64,000 nucleotides of DNA from Bosea sp. AS-1 (GCF_002220095.1 NZ_CP022372.1:3630501-3694500); one strand, 5' to 3'; shown: positions 20,864 to 30,496, counted from the stretch's first letter. Numbers and translations are program-made. Notes: a model not told the origin generated them from the letters alone.

Positions 20864-22606
20864 TCAGGCGCGCATGCGCCGCATCAGGTCGTCGAGCGTC
20901 GGGTCGAAGCGCGGCGCTTCCTCGGGGGCCCCCCTCCCGCCCATGGCCGGCAGCTCATGCGGCGCAAGCGAAGCGAAGCGCATGCGCATCGTCGTCGCCA
21001 CACCCTCGCCAAAGGCGATGGCCTCGCGATTGCCGATCGAGGAGAGGAAGGCGATCGTGCTGGCGGAAGCGTCCGAGATCGCCGAACGGATGATCTGCTG
21101 GTCGCGTTCGTTAGCGAGCCGCATCGCGAAGATCGTCGAGCACTGCGACAGGATGGTCGGGTCGAGCTCGCCCGGGCGCTGGGTGACGACGCCGAGATAG
21201 GCCCCATATTTGCGGCCCTCCTTGGCAATGCGGGCGATGGCCTGGCGCGTCGGCGCAAAACCGAGCTGCGGGTCGGCGGGCACGTAGCGATGTGCTTCCT
21301 CGCAGAGCACGAGAACCTCGATCGCGCCCTCGCTCGCCATGGCGAGCTCGAAGGCGAGGCGCGACAGCACGGAGGCGACGGCATTGACCACCTCGCCGGG
21401 TAGCCCGCCGAGCTGGAAGGCGGTGATCGGGCGGCCATGCAGCGGGATGCGGAAGATCTGGCCGAGGATCGGCGCCATCGTCTCGTACATGTTGGCGCGG
21501 CCGAACATGAAACGATAGCGCGGATCGGCGTGGAGCGATTCCAGCCTGACCTTGAGCGAGCGCAGCGCCACGCGCGGCCAGCGCTGCTCATGCAGACCGA
21601 TGAACTCGTCGATGACCTTGAAGACGTCCTTGAGTCGATAGGGCGTCGGCGCGTCATGCGCTTCCGGCACCGTCTCCGGCCCGCTCATGCGCCCGCCGGC
21701 CAGATCGAGCGGGCGCTTCAGCAGCAGCGAGGCGCCGAGGTCACGGGCGGGATCGGGCGCGCTCGCCGTGCGATAGCGCGCCCGTGCGGCGGCAACCACC
21801 TCGCGCAAAATGTCCGGCTCGTCGTCCAGCGTCGGACGGCCACGGAAGACGATATCGGCCAGTTCCTCCTGCTTGAACATCCAGAACGGCAGGTCGAGCG
21901 CATCGCCGTCGATGGTCAGCGCAAGATCGGGGAAAGCGCTGGAGTATTCGTTGTGAGGGTCGAGGATCAGGACGCGCAGACGCGGACGAACCGAGACCGC
22001 CTTGCGCAGCAGCAGCGCGACGGCGCTCGACTTGCCGACGCCGGTGGTGCCCAGCAGCGCGAAATGGCGCGAGAGCATGCTCTCGATATTCACAGCCGCG
22101 GGAATGCTCGCATCCTGCGTGATCTGGCCGACGACCACGCCGCCACGCTCGCCGAGATCGTGCACCAACGCCAGATCTCCCGCGCGGATGCGGTGCGCGA
22201 CGGCGCCGATCGGCGGGTAGCTCGTGATGCCATTCTGGAAGCGCGTCGCACCGTCGGGGCTTTCCTGCACTTCGCCCAGGAACTCGACCTCGACCTGGAT
22301 CGGGTTATCGGCGGTATCGGTCCAGGCCGCCTCAACGGCATGCACGCGATAGACCAGCGCGACGATGCGGCTGCGGCCGAGATTGATCGAGACCATGCGG
22401 CCGATCGCCCAGGCATCGCCGGCCAGCCAGTTTCCGGTGGAGACGGCGCTCAGGATCGTTGCCCGCGAACCATCGCAGGCGATCACTCGGCCCAGCACGC
22501 GCTCCGGCGGCTGGCTCGCATCGCGACGGTCCGGCGTGACCTCGCCTCCGAAAACACCCGACTTCACAGCAAGCTGCATCGCTTCAACCACCCTGTCCCC
22601 GACCAT
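20864..22606 (-). CDS. HerA-like ATPase (DUF87)
   Basis: A 580-residue FtsK/HerA-class ATPase. An N-terminal HAS-barrel-like region (about 30-150) precedes the Walker A motif GTTGVGKSSA (about residue 190) and LDPHNEY. The Walker B-like strand is IEVLVLCEEAHRYVP, and the C-terminal part has GAYLGVVTQRPGELDPTILSQC, a sensor/arginine-finger type block. HerA proteins are hexameric DNA translocases that in archaea work with the NurA nuclease; no nuclease gene is adjacent here. Upstream of rpoZ on the same strand with a 111-bp gap. Confidence 0.85.
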   Translation of the reverse strand: MVGDRVVEAMQLAVKSGVFGGEVTPDRRDASQPPERVLGRVIACDGSRATILSAVSTGNWLAGDAWAIGRMVSINLGRSRIVALVYRVHAVEAAWTDTADNPIQVEVEFLGEVQESPDGATRFQNGITSYPPIGAVAHRIRAGDLALVHDLGERGGVVVGQITQDASIPAAVNIESMLSRHFALLGTTGVGKSSAVALLLRKAVSVRPRLRVLILDPHNEYSSAFPDLALTIDGDALDLPFWMFKQEELADIVFRGRPTLDDEPDILREVVAAARARYRTASAPDPARDLGASLLLKRPLDLAGGRMSGPETVPEAHDAPTPYRLKDVFKVIDEFIGLHEQRWPRVALRSLKVRLESLHADPRYRFMFGRANMYETMAPILGQIFRIPLHGRPITAFQLGGLPGEVVNAVASVLSRLAFELAMASEGAIEVLVLCEEAHRYVPADPQLGFAPTRQAIARIAKEGRKYGAYLGVVTQRPGELDPTILSQCSTIFAMRLANERDQQIIRSAISDASASTIAFLSSIGNREAIAFGEGVATTMRMRFASLAPHELPAMGGRGAPEEAPRFDPTLDDLMRRMRA

Positions 22607-22817
22607 GGGTAAGGGCGCGCGGGTTACGATTGCTTTGACAGGTCACGCCAGTTGGATTCGCGGTTAGCAAACCGCAAAAGTACCGAGGCGACTTGCAACC
22701 ATCGACACCCTCCGCCCGACCGATCAGAATCGGTGGCCTCACCATCACATTCGCTGCATTGAGCCCGGCGCCCGGTTTCGTCTATGGACGGCTTCAAAGA
22801 GTCGAAAGGGACGGATC

Positions 22818-23567
22818 ATGGCTGAGCGGCTGCGCCTGGGTGTCAATATCGACCATGTCGCCACGGTGCGGAACGCACGCGGCGGCGCCGTGCCCGATCC
22901 GGTGCGGGCGGCGCATCTCGCGATCGCCGCGGGGGCAGACGGCATCACCGCCCATCTGCGCGAAGACCGGCGCCATATCCGCGACACCGACATGGCACGC
23001 CTGAGCAGCGAACTGAGCAAGCCGCTCAATTTCGAGATGGCCGCCACCGACGAGATGATCGCACTTGCCGAGCGCTTCCGACCGCACGCGGCCTGCCTCG
23101 TGCCCGAGAAGCGCGAGGAGCGCACCACTGAGGGCGGGCTCGATGTCGTCGGCCAGCAGGCCGCGCTTGCGCCCCGCATCGCCCGGCTGAAGGCCGCGGG
23201 CTGCCGCGTGTCCCTCTTCATCGAGCCGGATAAGGCGCCGATCGCCATGGCGGTGAAGCTCGGCGCGCCTGTCGTCGAATTGCATACGGGAAGCTGGTGC
23301 CATGCCGTCGCCGATGGCGATGCCGCCAAGGCCGAAGCGGAGTTCCAACGCCTCAAGAGCGGTGCGGAACATGCAGCCGCACTCGGTCTCGAAGTCCATG
23401 CTGGCCATGGGCTCGATTTCGATACGGCCCGGAAGCTTGCCGGGGTGACCGCCTTCGTCGAGTTCAATATCGGCCACTTCCTGATCGGCGAGGCGATCTT
23501 CATCGGACTCGACGCGGCGATCCGTCAGATGCGGCAGGCCATGGACGAAGGGCGAGCGAGCGCTTAA
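22818..23567 (+). CDS. pdxJ: Pyridoxine 5'-phosphate synthase
   Basis: Last step of DXP-dependent vitamin B6 synthesis, joining 1-deoxyxylulose 5-phosphate and 3-amino-2-oxopropyl phosphate. 249 residues, a TIM barrel opening with [26 protein letters not shown] and [13 protein letters not shown] are further family blocks. acpS follows after only 9 bp, a common pairing in proteobacteria. Confidence 0.97.
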   Translation: MAERLRLGVNIDHVATVRNARGGAVPDPVRAAHLAIAAGADGITAHLREDRRHIRDTDMARLSSELSKPLNFEMAATDEMIALAERFRPHAACLVPEKREERTTEGGLDVVGQQAALAPRIARLKAAGCRVSLFIEPDKAPIAMAVKLGAPVVELHTGSWCHAVADGDAAKAEAEFQRLKSGAEHAAALGLEVHAGHGLDFDTARKLAGVTAFVEFNIGHFLIGEAIFIGLDAAIRQMRQAMDEGRASA

Positions 23568-23576
23568 CTGCTGCTC

Positions 23577-23978
23577 ATGATCCTCGGCATCGGCTCCGAT
23601 CTCTGCGACATCACGCGCATCCAGAAGTCGCTCGACCGCTTCGGCGAGCGCTTCACGCACCGCGTCTTCACCGAGGGTGAGCGCGCCAAATCCGACCGGC
23701 GGGCGACGCGCGCCGCCTCCTATGCCCGCCGCTTCGCGGCCAAGGAGGCTTGCTCGAAAGCGCTCGGCACAGGCATGCGCGCCGGCGTGTTCTGGCGCGA
23801 CATGGAAGTCGTCAACCTGCCCGGCGGACGGCCGACGATGCGGCTCACGGGCGGCGCGGCAGCGCGGCTGAAGGCGATGACGCCGGCCGGCTTCGAGGCC
23901 TTCGTCCATGTCTCGCTGACCGACGATCCGCCTCTGGCGCAGGCCTTCGTGGTGATCGAAGCGCGGCCGGCGGTCTGA
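23577..23978 (+). CDS. acpS: Holo-[acyl-carrier-protein] synthase
   Basis: Transfers 4'-phosphopantetheine from CoA to acyl carrier protein. 133 residues, with the two family motifs: GIGSDLCDI at the N-terminus (metal-binding Asp8) and [16 protein letters not shown]. In many relatives acpS runs directly into lepB-rnc-era. Here the aquaporin/MscS pair stands between. Confidence 0.95.
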   Translation: MILGIGSDLCDITRIQKSLDRFGERFTHRVFTEGERAKSDRRATRAASYARRFAAKEACSKALGTGMRAGVFWRDMEVVNLPGGRPTMRLTGGAAARLKAMTPAGFEAFVHVSLTDDPPLAQAFVVIEARPAV

Positions 23979-23997
23979 AGTCAGCGGCTCTCGGCAT

Positions 23998-24027
23998 AAA
24001 AAAGAGCCGGCGCTACACGCGCCGGCT
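23998..24027 (-). terminator. Intrinsic terminator of aquaporin gene (possibly bidirectional)
   Basis: 9-bp GC-rich stem (24005-24013 with 24019-24027) and a 5-nt loop. In the minus-strand transcript it is followed by a run of six U (complement of 23998-24003). It lies between the converging acpS and aquaporin genes. Confidence 0.85.
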
Positions 24028-24054
24028 TCACAATCGTTTGGGCAAGTCTCCGAC

Positions 24055-24780
24055 TTATTCGGCCGGCTGCGTGCCCGTGACGGCAGCCTGCGGCTCGTCG
24101 CTCAGCCAGCGATAGATCACGCCGCCGAGAATGCCGCCGATCAACGGCGCGACCCAGAAGAGCCAGAGCTGACTGATCGCCCAATCGCCGACGAACAGAG
24201 CCGGGCCGGTGCTCCGGGCCGGATTCACCGAAGTGTTGGTCACCGGGATGCTGACCAGATGAATCAGGGTGAGGCCGAGGCCGATGGCGAGCGGCGCAAA
24301 GCCGACCGGCGCCTTGCCATGGGTCGATCCCATGATGATGAAAAGGAACATCATCGTCATCACGACTTCCATGAGGAAGGCCGAGACCAGGTTATACTTC
24401 CCGGGCGAGTGATCGCCGTAGCCATTCGAGGCGAAGCCACCGGCAAGGTCGAAGCCCGGCGCGCCGCGCGCGATCGTATAGAGAAGGGCAGCGGCGGCGA
24501 TCGCACCGATGACCTGCGCCACGATGTAGGGAACGACCTGTCCGCCCGGAAAGCGCCCGCCCGCAGCGAGACCGACCGTCACTGCCGGATTGAGATGGCA
24601 GCCCGAAATATGGCCGATGGCATAGGCCATCGTGACGACGGTGAGGCCGAAGGCGAGTGCAACGCCGAGAAGGCCGATACCCACATTCGGAAAGCCGGCG
24701 GCGATGACCGCACTGCCGCAGCCGGCAAAAGTAAGCCAGAACGTGCCGATAGCTTCGGCGGCATATTTCTTTGCATTCAT
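24055..24780 (-). CDS. aqpZ: Aquaporin Z-type water channel
   Basis: 241 residues with six membrane helices. The two NPA half-helices are HLNPAVT and [23 protein letters not shown] is the usual first helix. The start at 24780 ([12 protein letters not shown]) is supported by GGGGGTT upstream. The narrow-pore residues (GCHLNPA with downstream [16 protein letters not shown]) fit a water-selective channel over a glycerol facilitator. It diverges from an MscS gene, so the pair would handle osmotic shock. Confidence 0.93.
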   Translation of the reverse strand: MNAKKYAAEAIGTFWLTFAGCGSAVIAAGFPNVGIGLLGVALAFGLTVVTMAYAIGHISGCHLNPAVTVGLAAGGRFPGGQVVPYIVAQVIGAIAAAALLYTIARGAPGFDLAGGFASNGYGDHSPGKYNLVSAFLMEVVMTMMFLFIIMGSTHGKAPVGFAPLAIGLGLTLIHLVSIPVTNTSVNPARSTGPALFVGDWAISQLWLFWVAPLIGGILGGVIYRWLSDEPQAAVTGTQPAE

Positions 24781-24936
24781 TAAAATAACCCCCGGTTGAA
24801 TATTTGCGGACACTGAGCCTGCGCCACAGATTCGTCAATATCCGGCCATTAGCGCCCACCGGAGAATCTTCCCGCGAACCTTGTCCCGCCTGCTGCGTTG
24901 CACCATCGACCACAGTCATGGAGGGGGACATCGAAC

Positions 24937-26052
24937 ATGGCGGACCGCGTCACGATCTGGCTCGACACGCATCTGAGCTTCGTTCCTGCATGGCCGGCCA
25001 GTATCGCGATCCTGGTGGTGGCCGGCGCTGCCGCGCTTCTGATCCATCGTCAGGCCTTTGCCCTGTTGACGCGGCTCGTCAGCCATATGGACCTGTTCTG
25101 GCGCTCACTGGTCTCGCGCACCCGCGGGCCGACACGCTTCGCGACGCTCACCGCGGCGCTGGCCTTCGCAGCAAGTGCCGCACCACTGAGCGAGGCGCAG
25201 GCCGGGCTTCTCCGCCATGTCCTGCTGATCTGCTTCATCGCGCTGACGGGCTGGATGGCGAAGACGGCGCTGCATGTCTGGACCACGGTCTATCTGCGCC
25301 GCTTCAAGCTCGACGCCGAGGACAATCTGCTGGCGCGCAAGCACGTCACGCAGACGCGCATCCTGCAGCGGGTCGGCGCGGTCCTGATCCTCGTCATCGG
25401 CCTGTCGGCCGTGCTCATGACCTTCGACGGCGTCCGGCAATACGGGGTGAGCCTGCTCGCCTCCGCCGGCGCCGCCGGCCTGGTCGCCGGCCTCGCGCTG
25501 CAGCCGGTGCTCAAGAACATCTTCGCCGGCATCCAGCTCGCCGTGACGCAACCGATCCGCATCGACGATGCATTGCTGGTCGAGGGCGAATGGGGCCATG
25601 TCGAGGAGATCACCTCGACCTATGTCGTGCTGCGCCTGTGGGATTGGCGGCGGCTGATCCTGCCGCTCAGCCATTTCATCGAGCGCCCCTTCCAGAACTG
25701 GACCCGCGAGAACGCGGCACTGATCGGCACGGTGATGATCTATCTCGACCATCGCGCGCCGCTCGAGGTCATCCGCACGAAGGTTCAGGACATCCTCTCC
25801 CGTTCGAAGCTGTGGGATCGACAGGTCGTCGCCGTGCAGGTCACCGATTTCCGCGAGCATGTGATGGAGGTGCGCATCCTCGCCAGCGCCCGGACCTCGC
25901 CACGCACCTTCGACCTACGCTGCGAGCTGCGCGAACAGCTCATCACCTTCCTGCAGAAGGAGCATCCCTACGCCCTGCCCCGCCTGCGGATGGAACCGGC
26001 CGAACGCCCCGATGGAAGGGCTCTGACAACGGCGCGCGCCGCCGCGGAATAG
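24937..26052 (+). CDS. MscS family mechanosensitive channel
   Basis: 371 residues, with GGAGGGGG nine bases before the chosen ATG. About four N-terminal membrane helices precede the MscS pore helix, rich in Gly and Ala (SLLASAGAAGLVAGLALQPVLKN). The cytosolic beta domain (QPIRIDDALLVEGEWGHVEE, then WDWRRLILPLSHFI) and the alpha/beta vestibule follow. It opens on membrane tension to release solutes. Divergent from aqpZ with 156 bp between starts. Confidence 0.92.
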   Translation: MADRVTIWLDTHLSFVPAWPASIAILVVAGAAALLIHRQAFALLTRLVSHMDLFWRSLVSRTRGPTRFATLTAALAFAASAAPLSEAQAGLLRHVLLICFIALTGWMAKTALHVWTTVYLRRFKLDAEDNLLARKHVTQTRILQRVGAVLILVIGLSAVLMTFDGVRQYGVSLLASAGAAGLVAGLALQPVLKNIFAGIQLAVTQPIRIDDALLVEGEWGHVEEITSTYVVLRLWDWRRLILPLSHFIERPFQNWTRENAALIGTVMIYLDHRAPLEVIRTKVQDILSRSKLWDRQVVAVQVTDFREHVMEVRILASARTSPRTFDLRCELREQLITFLQKEHPYALPRLRMEPAERPDGRALTTARAAAE

Positions 26053-26157
26053 CCACAGTGAAGGCGCCTTAGAACGGCGGCGAGATCGCCGCGCGCGGCC
26101 GGCGGATCGACGACCGGCAGCGGTCCAGCGCAAGGCGAGCCATCCCCTTGTCAGGGC

Positions 26158-26202
26158 TCGGGATTGCGCGGAAAAGTGGTTTCCACTTTCCGGCCCGATG
26201 CT
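26158..26202. repeat. Intergenic palindrome, copy 1
   Basis: Inner arms CGGAAAAGTGG and CCACTTTCCGG around TTT (26169-26193), then CCCGATGC. It shares its core (GAAAAGTGG, TTCCACT, CCGATGC) with the copy at 31206-31251, but its left outer arm has decayed. It sits about 40 bp upstream of lepB. I recall similar palindromes as dispersed repeats in Hyphomicrobiales genomes. Confidence 0.75.
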
Positions 26203-26241
26203 GTAGACCGCGCGCTGGATCGCAGTCCAAGGAGCGCCCGC

Positions 26242-27009
26242 GTGGCCAACGACGTCGACAGCAAAACCAAGGCGGCCAAGGAAGAAGGCGGCATCTTCGA
26301 GACGATCAAGGTGGTCGTCCAGGCCCTTCTCATCGCGCTCGTCATCCGCACGCTGCTGTTCCAGCCCTTCAACATCCCGTCGGGCTCGCTGATCCCGACG
26401 CTGCTGATCGGCGACTACCTGTTCGTGTCGAAATACACCTACGGCTATTCGCGCTATTCGATCCCGTTCGGGCCTCCGGTGATGTCCGGGCGCGTCTGGG
26501 CGGCGGAGCCGAAGCGCGGCGACATCGCCGTGTTCAAGCTGCCGAGCGACAATTCGACCGACTACATCAAGCGCGTCATCGGCCTGCCGGGCGACCGCAT
26601 CCAGATGATCGACGGCATCCTCAATATCAACGGCCAGCCGGTGAAGCGCGAGCGCATCGCCGACTACGTCACCAGCGACAACTGGGGCCGCAACGTCCCG
26701 GTGATCCGCTACAAGGAGACGCTGCCCAACGGCGTGTCGCACGAGATCATCGAGCGCGAAGGCGACACCGGTACCTTCGACAATACCCAGGTCTTCACCG
26801 TGCCGCCCGGTCATTTCTTCATGATGGGCGACAACCGCGACAACTCGCTCGACTCGCGCGACCGCAGCGTCGGCTACGTACCCTTCGAGAACTTCGTCGG
26901 GCGGGCGGAGATTATCTTCTTCTCGATCGACGAGGGCGCCTCGGCCTGGAAGATCTGGGAATGGCCCTATACGGTTCGCTGGAACCGGATTTTCAGCACC
27001 ATCAAGTGA
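26242..27009 (+). CDS. lepB: Signal peptidase I
   Basis: Inner-membrane serine protease that removes signal peptides from exported proteins. Start: GTG at 26242, with GGAG about 8 bases upstream; earlier in-frame starts lie in the palindromic repeat. 255 residues, one membrane helix (about 20-40). The catalytic Ser49 is in IPSGSLIPTL, and the Lys110 general base is in YIKRVIGLPGD. The box GDNRDNSLDSR is present. The last bases overlap the GTG of rnc (GTGA overlap), so translation is coupled. Confidence 0.96.
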   Translation: MANDVDSKTKAAKEEGGIFETIKVVVQALLIALVIRTLLFQPFNIPSGSLIPTLLIGDYLFVSKYTYGYSRYSIPFGPPVMSGRVWAAEPKRGDIAVFKLPSDNSTDYIKRVIGLPGDRIQMIDGILNINGQPVKRERIADYVTSDNWGRNVPVIRYKETLPNGVSHEIIEREGDTGTFDNTQVFTVPPGHFFMMGDNRDNSLDSRDRSVGYVPFENFVGRAEIIFFSIDEGASAWKIWEWPYTVRWNRIFSTIK

Positions 27010-27737
27010 GCAAACCGGGCGAAGGCGGGCGCAAGGCCCCGGACACGGCGCGGCTCGAAGCTGCGCTCGGTCACCGTTTTGCCGACAAGACCCTGCTGGC
27101 GACGGCGCTCACCCATATGAGCGCCGAGGAATCGCGGCTGGCGAGCTACCAGCGCCTCGAATTCCTCGGCGACCGGGTGCTCGGCCTGTCGATCGCCGAC
27201 ATGCTGTTCCGGCGCTATCCGCAATCCGAGGAAGGCAATCTCTCGCGCCGCCTCGCCGACCTGGTGCGCAAGGAGACCTGCGCCGAGGTGGCGCAGGCAT
27301 GGAATCTCGGGCAGTTCATGCGGCTGGGCGACGGCGAGATCCTGGGCGGCGCACGCAAGAACAAGGCGATCCTGGCCGATGCCTGCGAGGCGATCATCGG
27401 CGCGGTCTTCATCGACGGCGGCTACGAGGCGGCGCGCGCACTGGTCGAGCGCGCCTTCGGCGAGCGGCTGATGAAGCCCGTGCGCCCCTTGCGCGACGCC
27501 AAGACCGCGCTGCAGGAATGGGCGCAAGGCAAGGGCTATCCGACGCCCACCTATGTCGAGCGCGGCCGCTCAGGCCCTGACCACGCGCCGGTCTTCGTCG
27601 TCGCGGCCAAGATCACCGGGCTCGCGGACTCCGAAGCGCGCGGGCCGTCGAAGCGCTTGGCCGAGCAGGCCGCGGCCGAAGCTTTTCTGAAACGCGAGGG
27701 TTTGTGGAACGACAAGCCGGAGGGCGACAATGTCTGA
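27006..27737 (+). CDS. rnc: Ribonuclease III
   Basis: Double-strand-specific RNase for rRNA and mRNA processing. 243 residues from GTG 27006, which overlaps the lepB stop. The catalytic signature is RLEFLGDRVLGLSIADML, with the acidic pair later in DACEAIIGAVFIDGG. The C-terminal dsRNA-binding domain starts near residue 160 (DAKTALQEWAQGKG). Its end overlaps era by 8 bp. Confidence 0.97.
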   Translation: MSKPGEGGRKAPDTARLEAALGHRFADKTLLATALTHMSAEESRLASYQRLEFLGDRVLGLSIADMLFRRYPQSEEGNLSRRLADLVRKETCAEVAQAWNLGQFMRLGDGEILGGARKNKAILADACEAIIGAVFIDGGYEAARALVERAFGERLMKPVRPLRDAKTALQEWAQGKGYPTPTYVERGRSGPDHAPVFVVAAKITGLADSEARGPSKRLAEQAAAEAFLKREGLWNDKPEGDNV

Positions 27738-28641
27738 GGTGGATCAACCCACACGCTGCGGCTTCGTCGCGCTGATCGGCGCGCCCAATGCCGGCAAGTC
27801 GACACTGCTCAACCAGCTCGTCGGCGCCAAGATCTCGATCGTCTCGCGCAAGGTGCAGACGACGCGCACGCAGGTGCGCGGCATTGCCCTCGCCGGTCCG
27901 ACGCAGATCATCTTCGTCGACACGCCCGGCATCTTCGCGCCGAAGCGCCGGCTCGATCGCGCCATGGTGACGAGCGCCTGGGGCGGCGCCACCGATGCCG
28001 ATCTGATCGGCGTGCTGATCGACGTCTCGCGTTTCGATCATGAGGAGAACACCGCGCTGCTGGAGAAGCTCTCGGAGCTGAAGCAGCCGAAATTCCTGAT
28101 CCTCAACAAGATCGACACGGTGGCGAAGGAGAAGCTGCTCGAGATCACCGCCAAGGTGAACGAGCGCGGCCAGTTCGAGGCGACCTTCATGGTCGCGGCG
28201 CTGACGGGCTACGGCGTCAAGGACATCCTGACTTGGCTGGAGAAGCGGCTGCCGCTCGGCCCGTGGCTCTACCCGGAAGACCAGATCTCGGATGCCCCGT
28301 TGCGCTTCCTCGCCGCCGAGATCACCCGCGAGAAGATCTTCGAGCGGCTGCACGACGAGTTGCCCTATCGCTCCACCGTCGAGACCGAGAGCTGGCAGCA
28401 GAAGCCGGACGGTTCGGTCCGGATCGAGCAGACGATCTATGTCGAGCGCGAGGGCCAGCGAAAGATCGTGCTCGGCGAAGGCGGCCAGACGATCAAGGCG
28501 ATCGGCCAGAAAGCCCGCGCCGAGATCGCCGAAGCGGCCGAGGCGAAGGTGCATCTCTTCCTGTTCGTGAAGGTGCGCGAGAACTGGAGCGACGACCCGG
28601 AACGCTATCGCGAGATGGGGCTGGAGTTCCCGAAGGGCTAA
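27730..28641 (+). CDS. era: GTPase Era
   Basis: Essential GTPase that helps 16S rRNA 3'-end maturation and 30S assembly. 303 residues. The G1 loop is GAPNAGKST (17-25); G3 is DTPG, G4 NKID. The C-terminal KH domain includes RKIVLGEGGQTIKAIGQKAR. It overlaps rnc by 8 bp, and its stop codon overlaps the next ATG (TAATG). Confidence 0.97.
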   Translation: MSEVDQPTRCGFVALIGAPNAGKSTLLNQLVGAKISIVSRKVQTTRTQVRGIALAGPTQIIFVDTPGIFAPKRRLDRAMVTSAWGGATDADLIGVLIDVSRFDHEENTALLEKLSELKQPKFLILNKIDTVAKEKLLEITAKVNERGQFEATFMVAALTGYGVKDILTWLEKRLPLGPWLYPEDQISDAPLRFLAAEITREKIFERLHDELPYRSTVETESWQQKPDGSVRIEQTIYVEREGQRKIVLGEGGQTIKAIGQKARAEIAEAAEAKVHLFLFVKVRENWSDDPERYREMGLEFPKG

Positions 28642-29186
28642 TGCGCAGCGAGAAGGACAAGATGCTGGCCGGCGAGCTCTATCGCGCCGACTGCCCGGAG
28701 CTCGTCGCCGACGACCGCCGCATCAGCGCCTGGATGGCGCGCTTCAACGCGACCACCGCCACGCCGGAGGAACGGCCGGCGCTGCTGCGCGAAGCATTCG
28801 GCCATGTCGGGCGCGACGTGACCATCCGCCCGCCCTTCCATTGCGACTACGGCTACAACATCAGCCTCGGCGACGGCGTCTTCCTGAACTTCAACTGCGT
28901 GATCCTCGACGTCGTGGCTGTGACCATCGGCGATGGTACGCAGATCGGCCCCGGCGTTCAGATACTGACGGCGGACCATCCACGCGATCCTGAACAGCGC
29001 CGGCAGATGCTCGAATTCGGCCGCCCCGTCAGCATCGGCCGCAATGTCTGGATCGGCGGCGGCGCGATCATCCTGCCGGGCGTCACCATCGGCGACGACG
29101 CCATTATCGGCGCGGGCAGCGTGGTCACGCGCGACGTGCCGGCCGGCCAGGTTTCCGTCGGCAATCCGGCCCGGCCGCGGCCCTAA
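28641..29186 (+). CDS. Maltose/galactoside O-acetyltransferase-like enzyme (LbH)
   Basis: 181 residues with a left-handed beta-helix of hexapeptide repeats (FGHVGRDVTIRPPFHCDYGY through VSIGRNVWIGGGAIILPGVT and IGAGSVVTRDVPAG). The N-terminal maltose acetyltransferase motif is EKDKMLAGELYRADCPEL, and the catalytic His is in LTADHP. It acetylates a sugar or small molecule with acetyl-CoA; the true acceptor is unknown. Its ATG overlaps the era stop, taking the place where many relatives have recO. Confidence 0.9.
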   Translation: MRSEKDKMLAGELYRADCPELVADDRRISAWMARFNATTATPEERPALLREAFGHVGRDVTIRPPFHCDYGYNISLGDGVFLNFNCVILDVVAVTIGDGTQIGPGVQILTADHPRDPEQRRQMLEFGRPVSIGRNVWIGGGAIILPGVTIGDDAIIGAGSVVTRDVPAGQVSVGNPARPRP

Positions 29187-29371
29187 GACGAAGCCTGCTC
29201 AGATGTTCGCGACCAGTGGCGTTACCGCGCCGCAACGGCACGTCTGTTCTGCGGCAAGACGCCACGGTTCCAGCTTGAAACTTGTCAAATTTTGTTCATG
29301 AAACGACATTGTTAGAACGCGTTTTGCTCCCAACTTTATTGCTTGAAGTGATTTCAGCAGGAGTGATTGCC

Positions 29372-30007
29372 ATGGCCGCCTCGCCGCGCATTTCGCTGTT
29401 CATCGACGGCGCCAATCTTTATGCGACCTCGAAGCAGCTCGGCTTCGATATGGATTACCGCCGGCTGCTAAGGGAGTTCCAGGGGCGCGGCAACCTGATC
29501 CGCGCCTTCTATTTCACCACATTGGTGGAGAGCGAAGAATATTCCTCGATCCGCCCGCTGGTCGACTGGCTCGACTATAACGGCTATCGCGTCATCACCA
29601 AGGCGGCCAAGGAATTCACCGACGCCACCGGGCGCCGGCGCGTCAAGGGCAACATGGACATCGAACTGGCGATCGAGATGCTCGAGCTCGCACCGCACCT
29701 CGACCAGATCTACCTGTTTTCCGGCGACGGCGATTTCCGGCCGCTGGTCGAGGCGGTGCAGCGCAAGGGCGTGAAGGTCTCGGTGGTCTCGACGATCTCG
29801 ACCAACCCGCCGATGGTTTCGGACGAACTGCGCCGGCAATGCGACGAATTCGTCGATCTTGCTCAGCTTATGCCGAAGATCGGGCGCGATCCTGCCGAGC
29901 GCACCGCCCGCAGCAGCACCGCTCCGGGCGGGTCCGCCGCACCGGCGAACCCGTCGCTGGAGCGCCGCTATGGCATCCGCCAGGGCGACGAGCCGGTCGA
30001 AGGGTGA
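29372..30007 (+). CDS. NYN domain (LabA/DUF88-like) protein
   Basis: 211 residues; the start MAASPRISLFIDG has AGGAG 12 bases before it. The NYN nuclease fold shows the acidic residues expected of a metal site: LFIDGANLY, KGNMDIELAIEML and FSGDGDFRPLVEA. These PIN-like proteins are thought to process RNA, though the alphaproteobacterial members are little studied. A Ser/Ala/Pro-rich tail of about 45 residues follows. The 185 bp upstream are AT-rich and hold its promoter; the gene is convergent with smpB. Confidence 0.88.
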   Translation: MAASPRISLFIDGANLYATSKQLGFDMDYRRLLREFQGRGNLIRAFYFTTLVESEEYSSIRPLVDWLDYNGYRVITKAAKEFTDATGRRRVKGNMDIELAIEMLELAPHLDQIYLFSGDGDFRPLVEAVQRKGVKVSVVSTISTNPPMVSDELRRQCDEFVDLAQLMPKIGRDPAERTARSSTAPGGSAAPANPSLERRYGIRQGDEPVEG

Positions 30008-30022
30008 GGACCAGCGGCGAGC

Positions 30023-30496
30023 TCAGCCGCCGGTCTTCAGCAGCCGCTGCTTGTCGCGGTTCCAGTCACGCGTCTTCTCGGTCTCGCGCTTGTCGTGGAG
30101 CTTCTTGCCTCGGCCGAGGCCGAGCTCGATCTTCGCCCGCCCCTTCTCGTTGAAATAGACCTTGAGCGGCACGACGGTGAAGCCCTCGCGCTGGATCGCC
30201 CCCATCAGCTTGTTGATCTGCCGGCGATGCAGCAAGAGCTTCCGCGGCCGGCGAACCTCATGGTTGAAGCGGTTCGCCTCGAGATATTCCGGGATGTAGG
30301 AGTTGAAGAGATAGAGCTCGTCGCCCATCGGGCCGGCATAGCTCTCGCCGATCGTTGCCTTGCCGCCGCGCAGCGACTTGACCTCCGTGCCCTGAAGGGC
30401 AAGGCCGGCCTCGATCGTCTCCTTGATCTCGTAGTTGAAGCGCGCCTTGCGGTTATCCGCAGCAAGGCGATAGCGCTCCGGATCGGGTTTCTTCAT
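30023..30496 (-). CDS. smpB: SsrA-binding protein
   Basis: tmRNA partner in rescue of stalled ribosomes. 157 residues; family blocks are [40 protein letters not shown] and the basic C-terminal tail ([20 protein letters not shown]). Its ATG overlaps the stop of the paiB-like gene upstream (ATGA). No tmRNA gene is seen in this window. Confidence 0.96.
   Translation of the reverse strand: MKKPDPERYRLAADNRKARFNYEIKETIEAGLALQGTEVKSLRGGKATIGESYAGPMGDELYLFNSYIPEYLEANRFNHEVRRPRKLLLHRRQINKLMGAIQREGFTVVPLKVYFNEKGRAKIELGLGRGKKLHDKRETEKTRDWNRDKQRLLKTGG

Noticed and set aside
22607..22817. A TTGACA-like promoter upstream of pdxJ
   Set aside because: A -35-like hexamer is present, but I found no acceptable -10 at 16-18 bp, so I do not call it.
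26148..27737. One continuous frame that would fuse unrelated sequence to RNase III
   Set aside because: The upstream part is out of frame with lepB, which is real there. RNase III starts at GTG 27006, overlapping the lepB stop.
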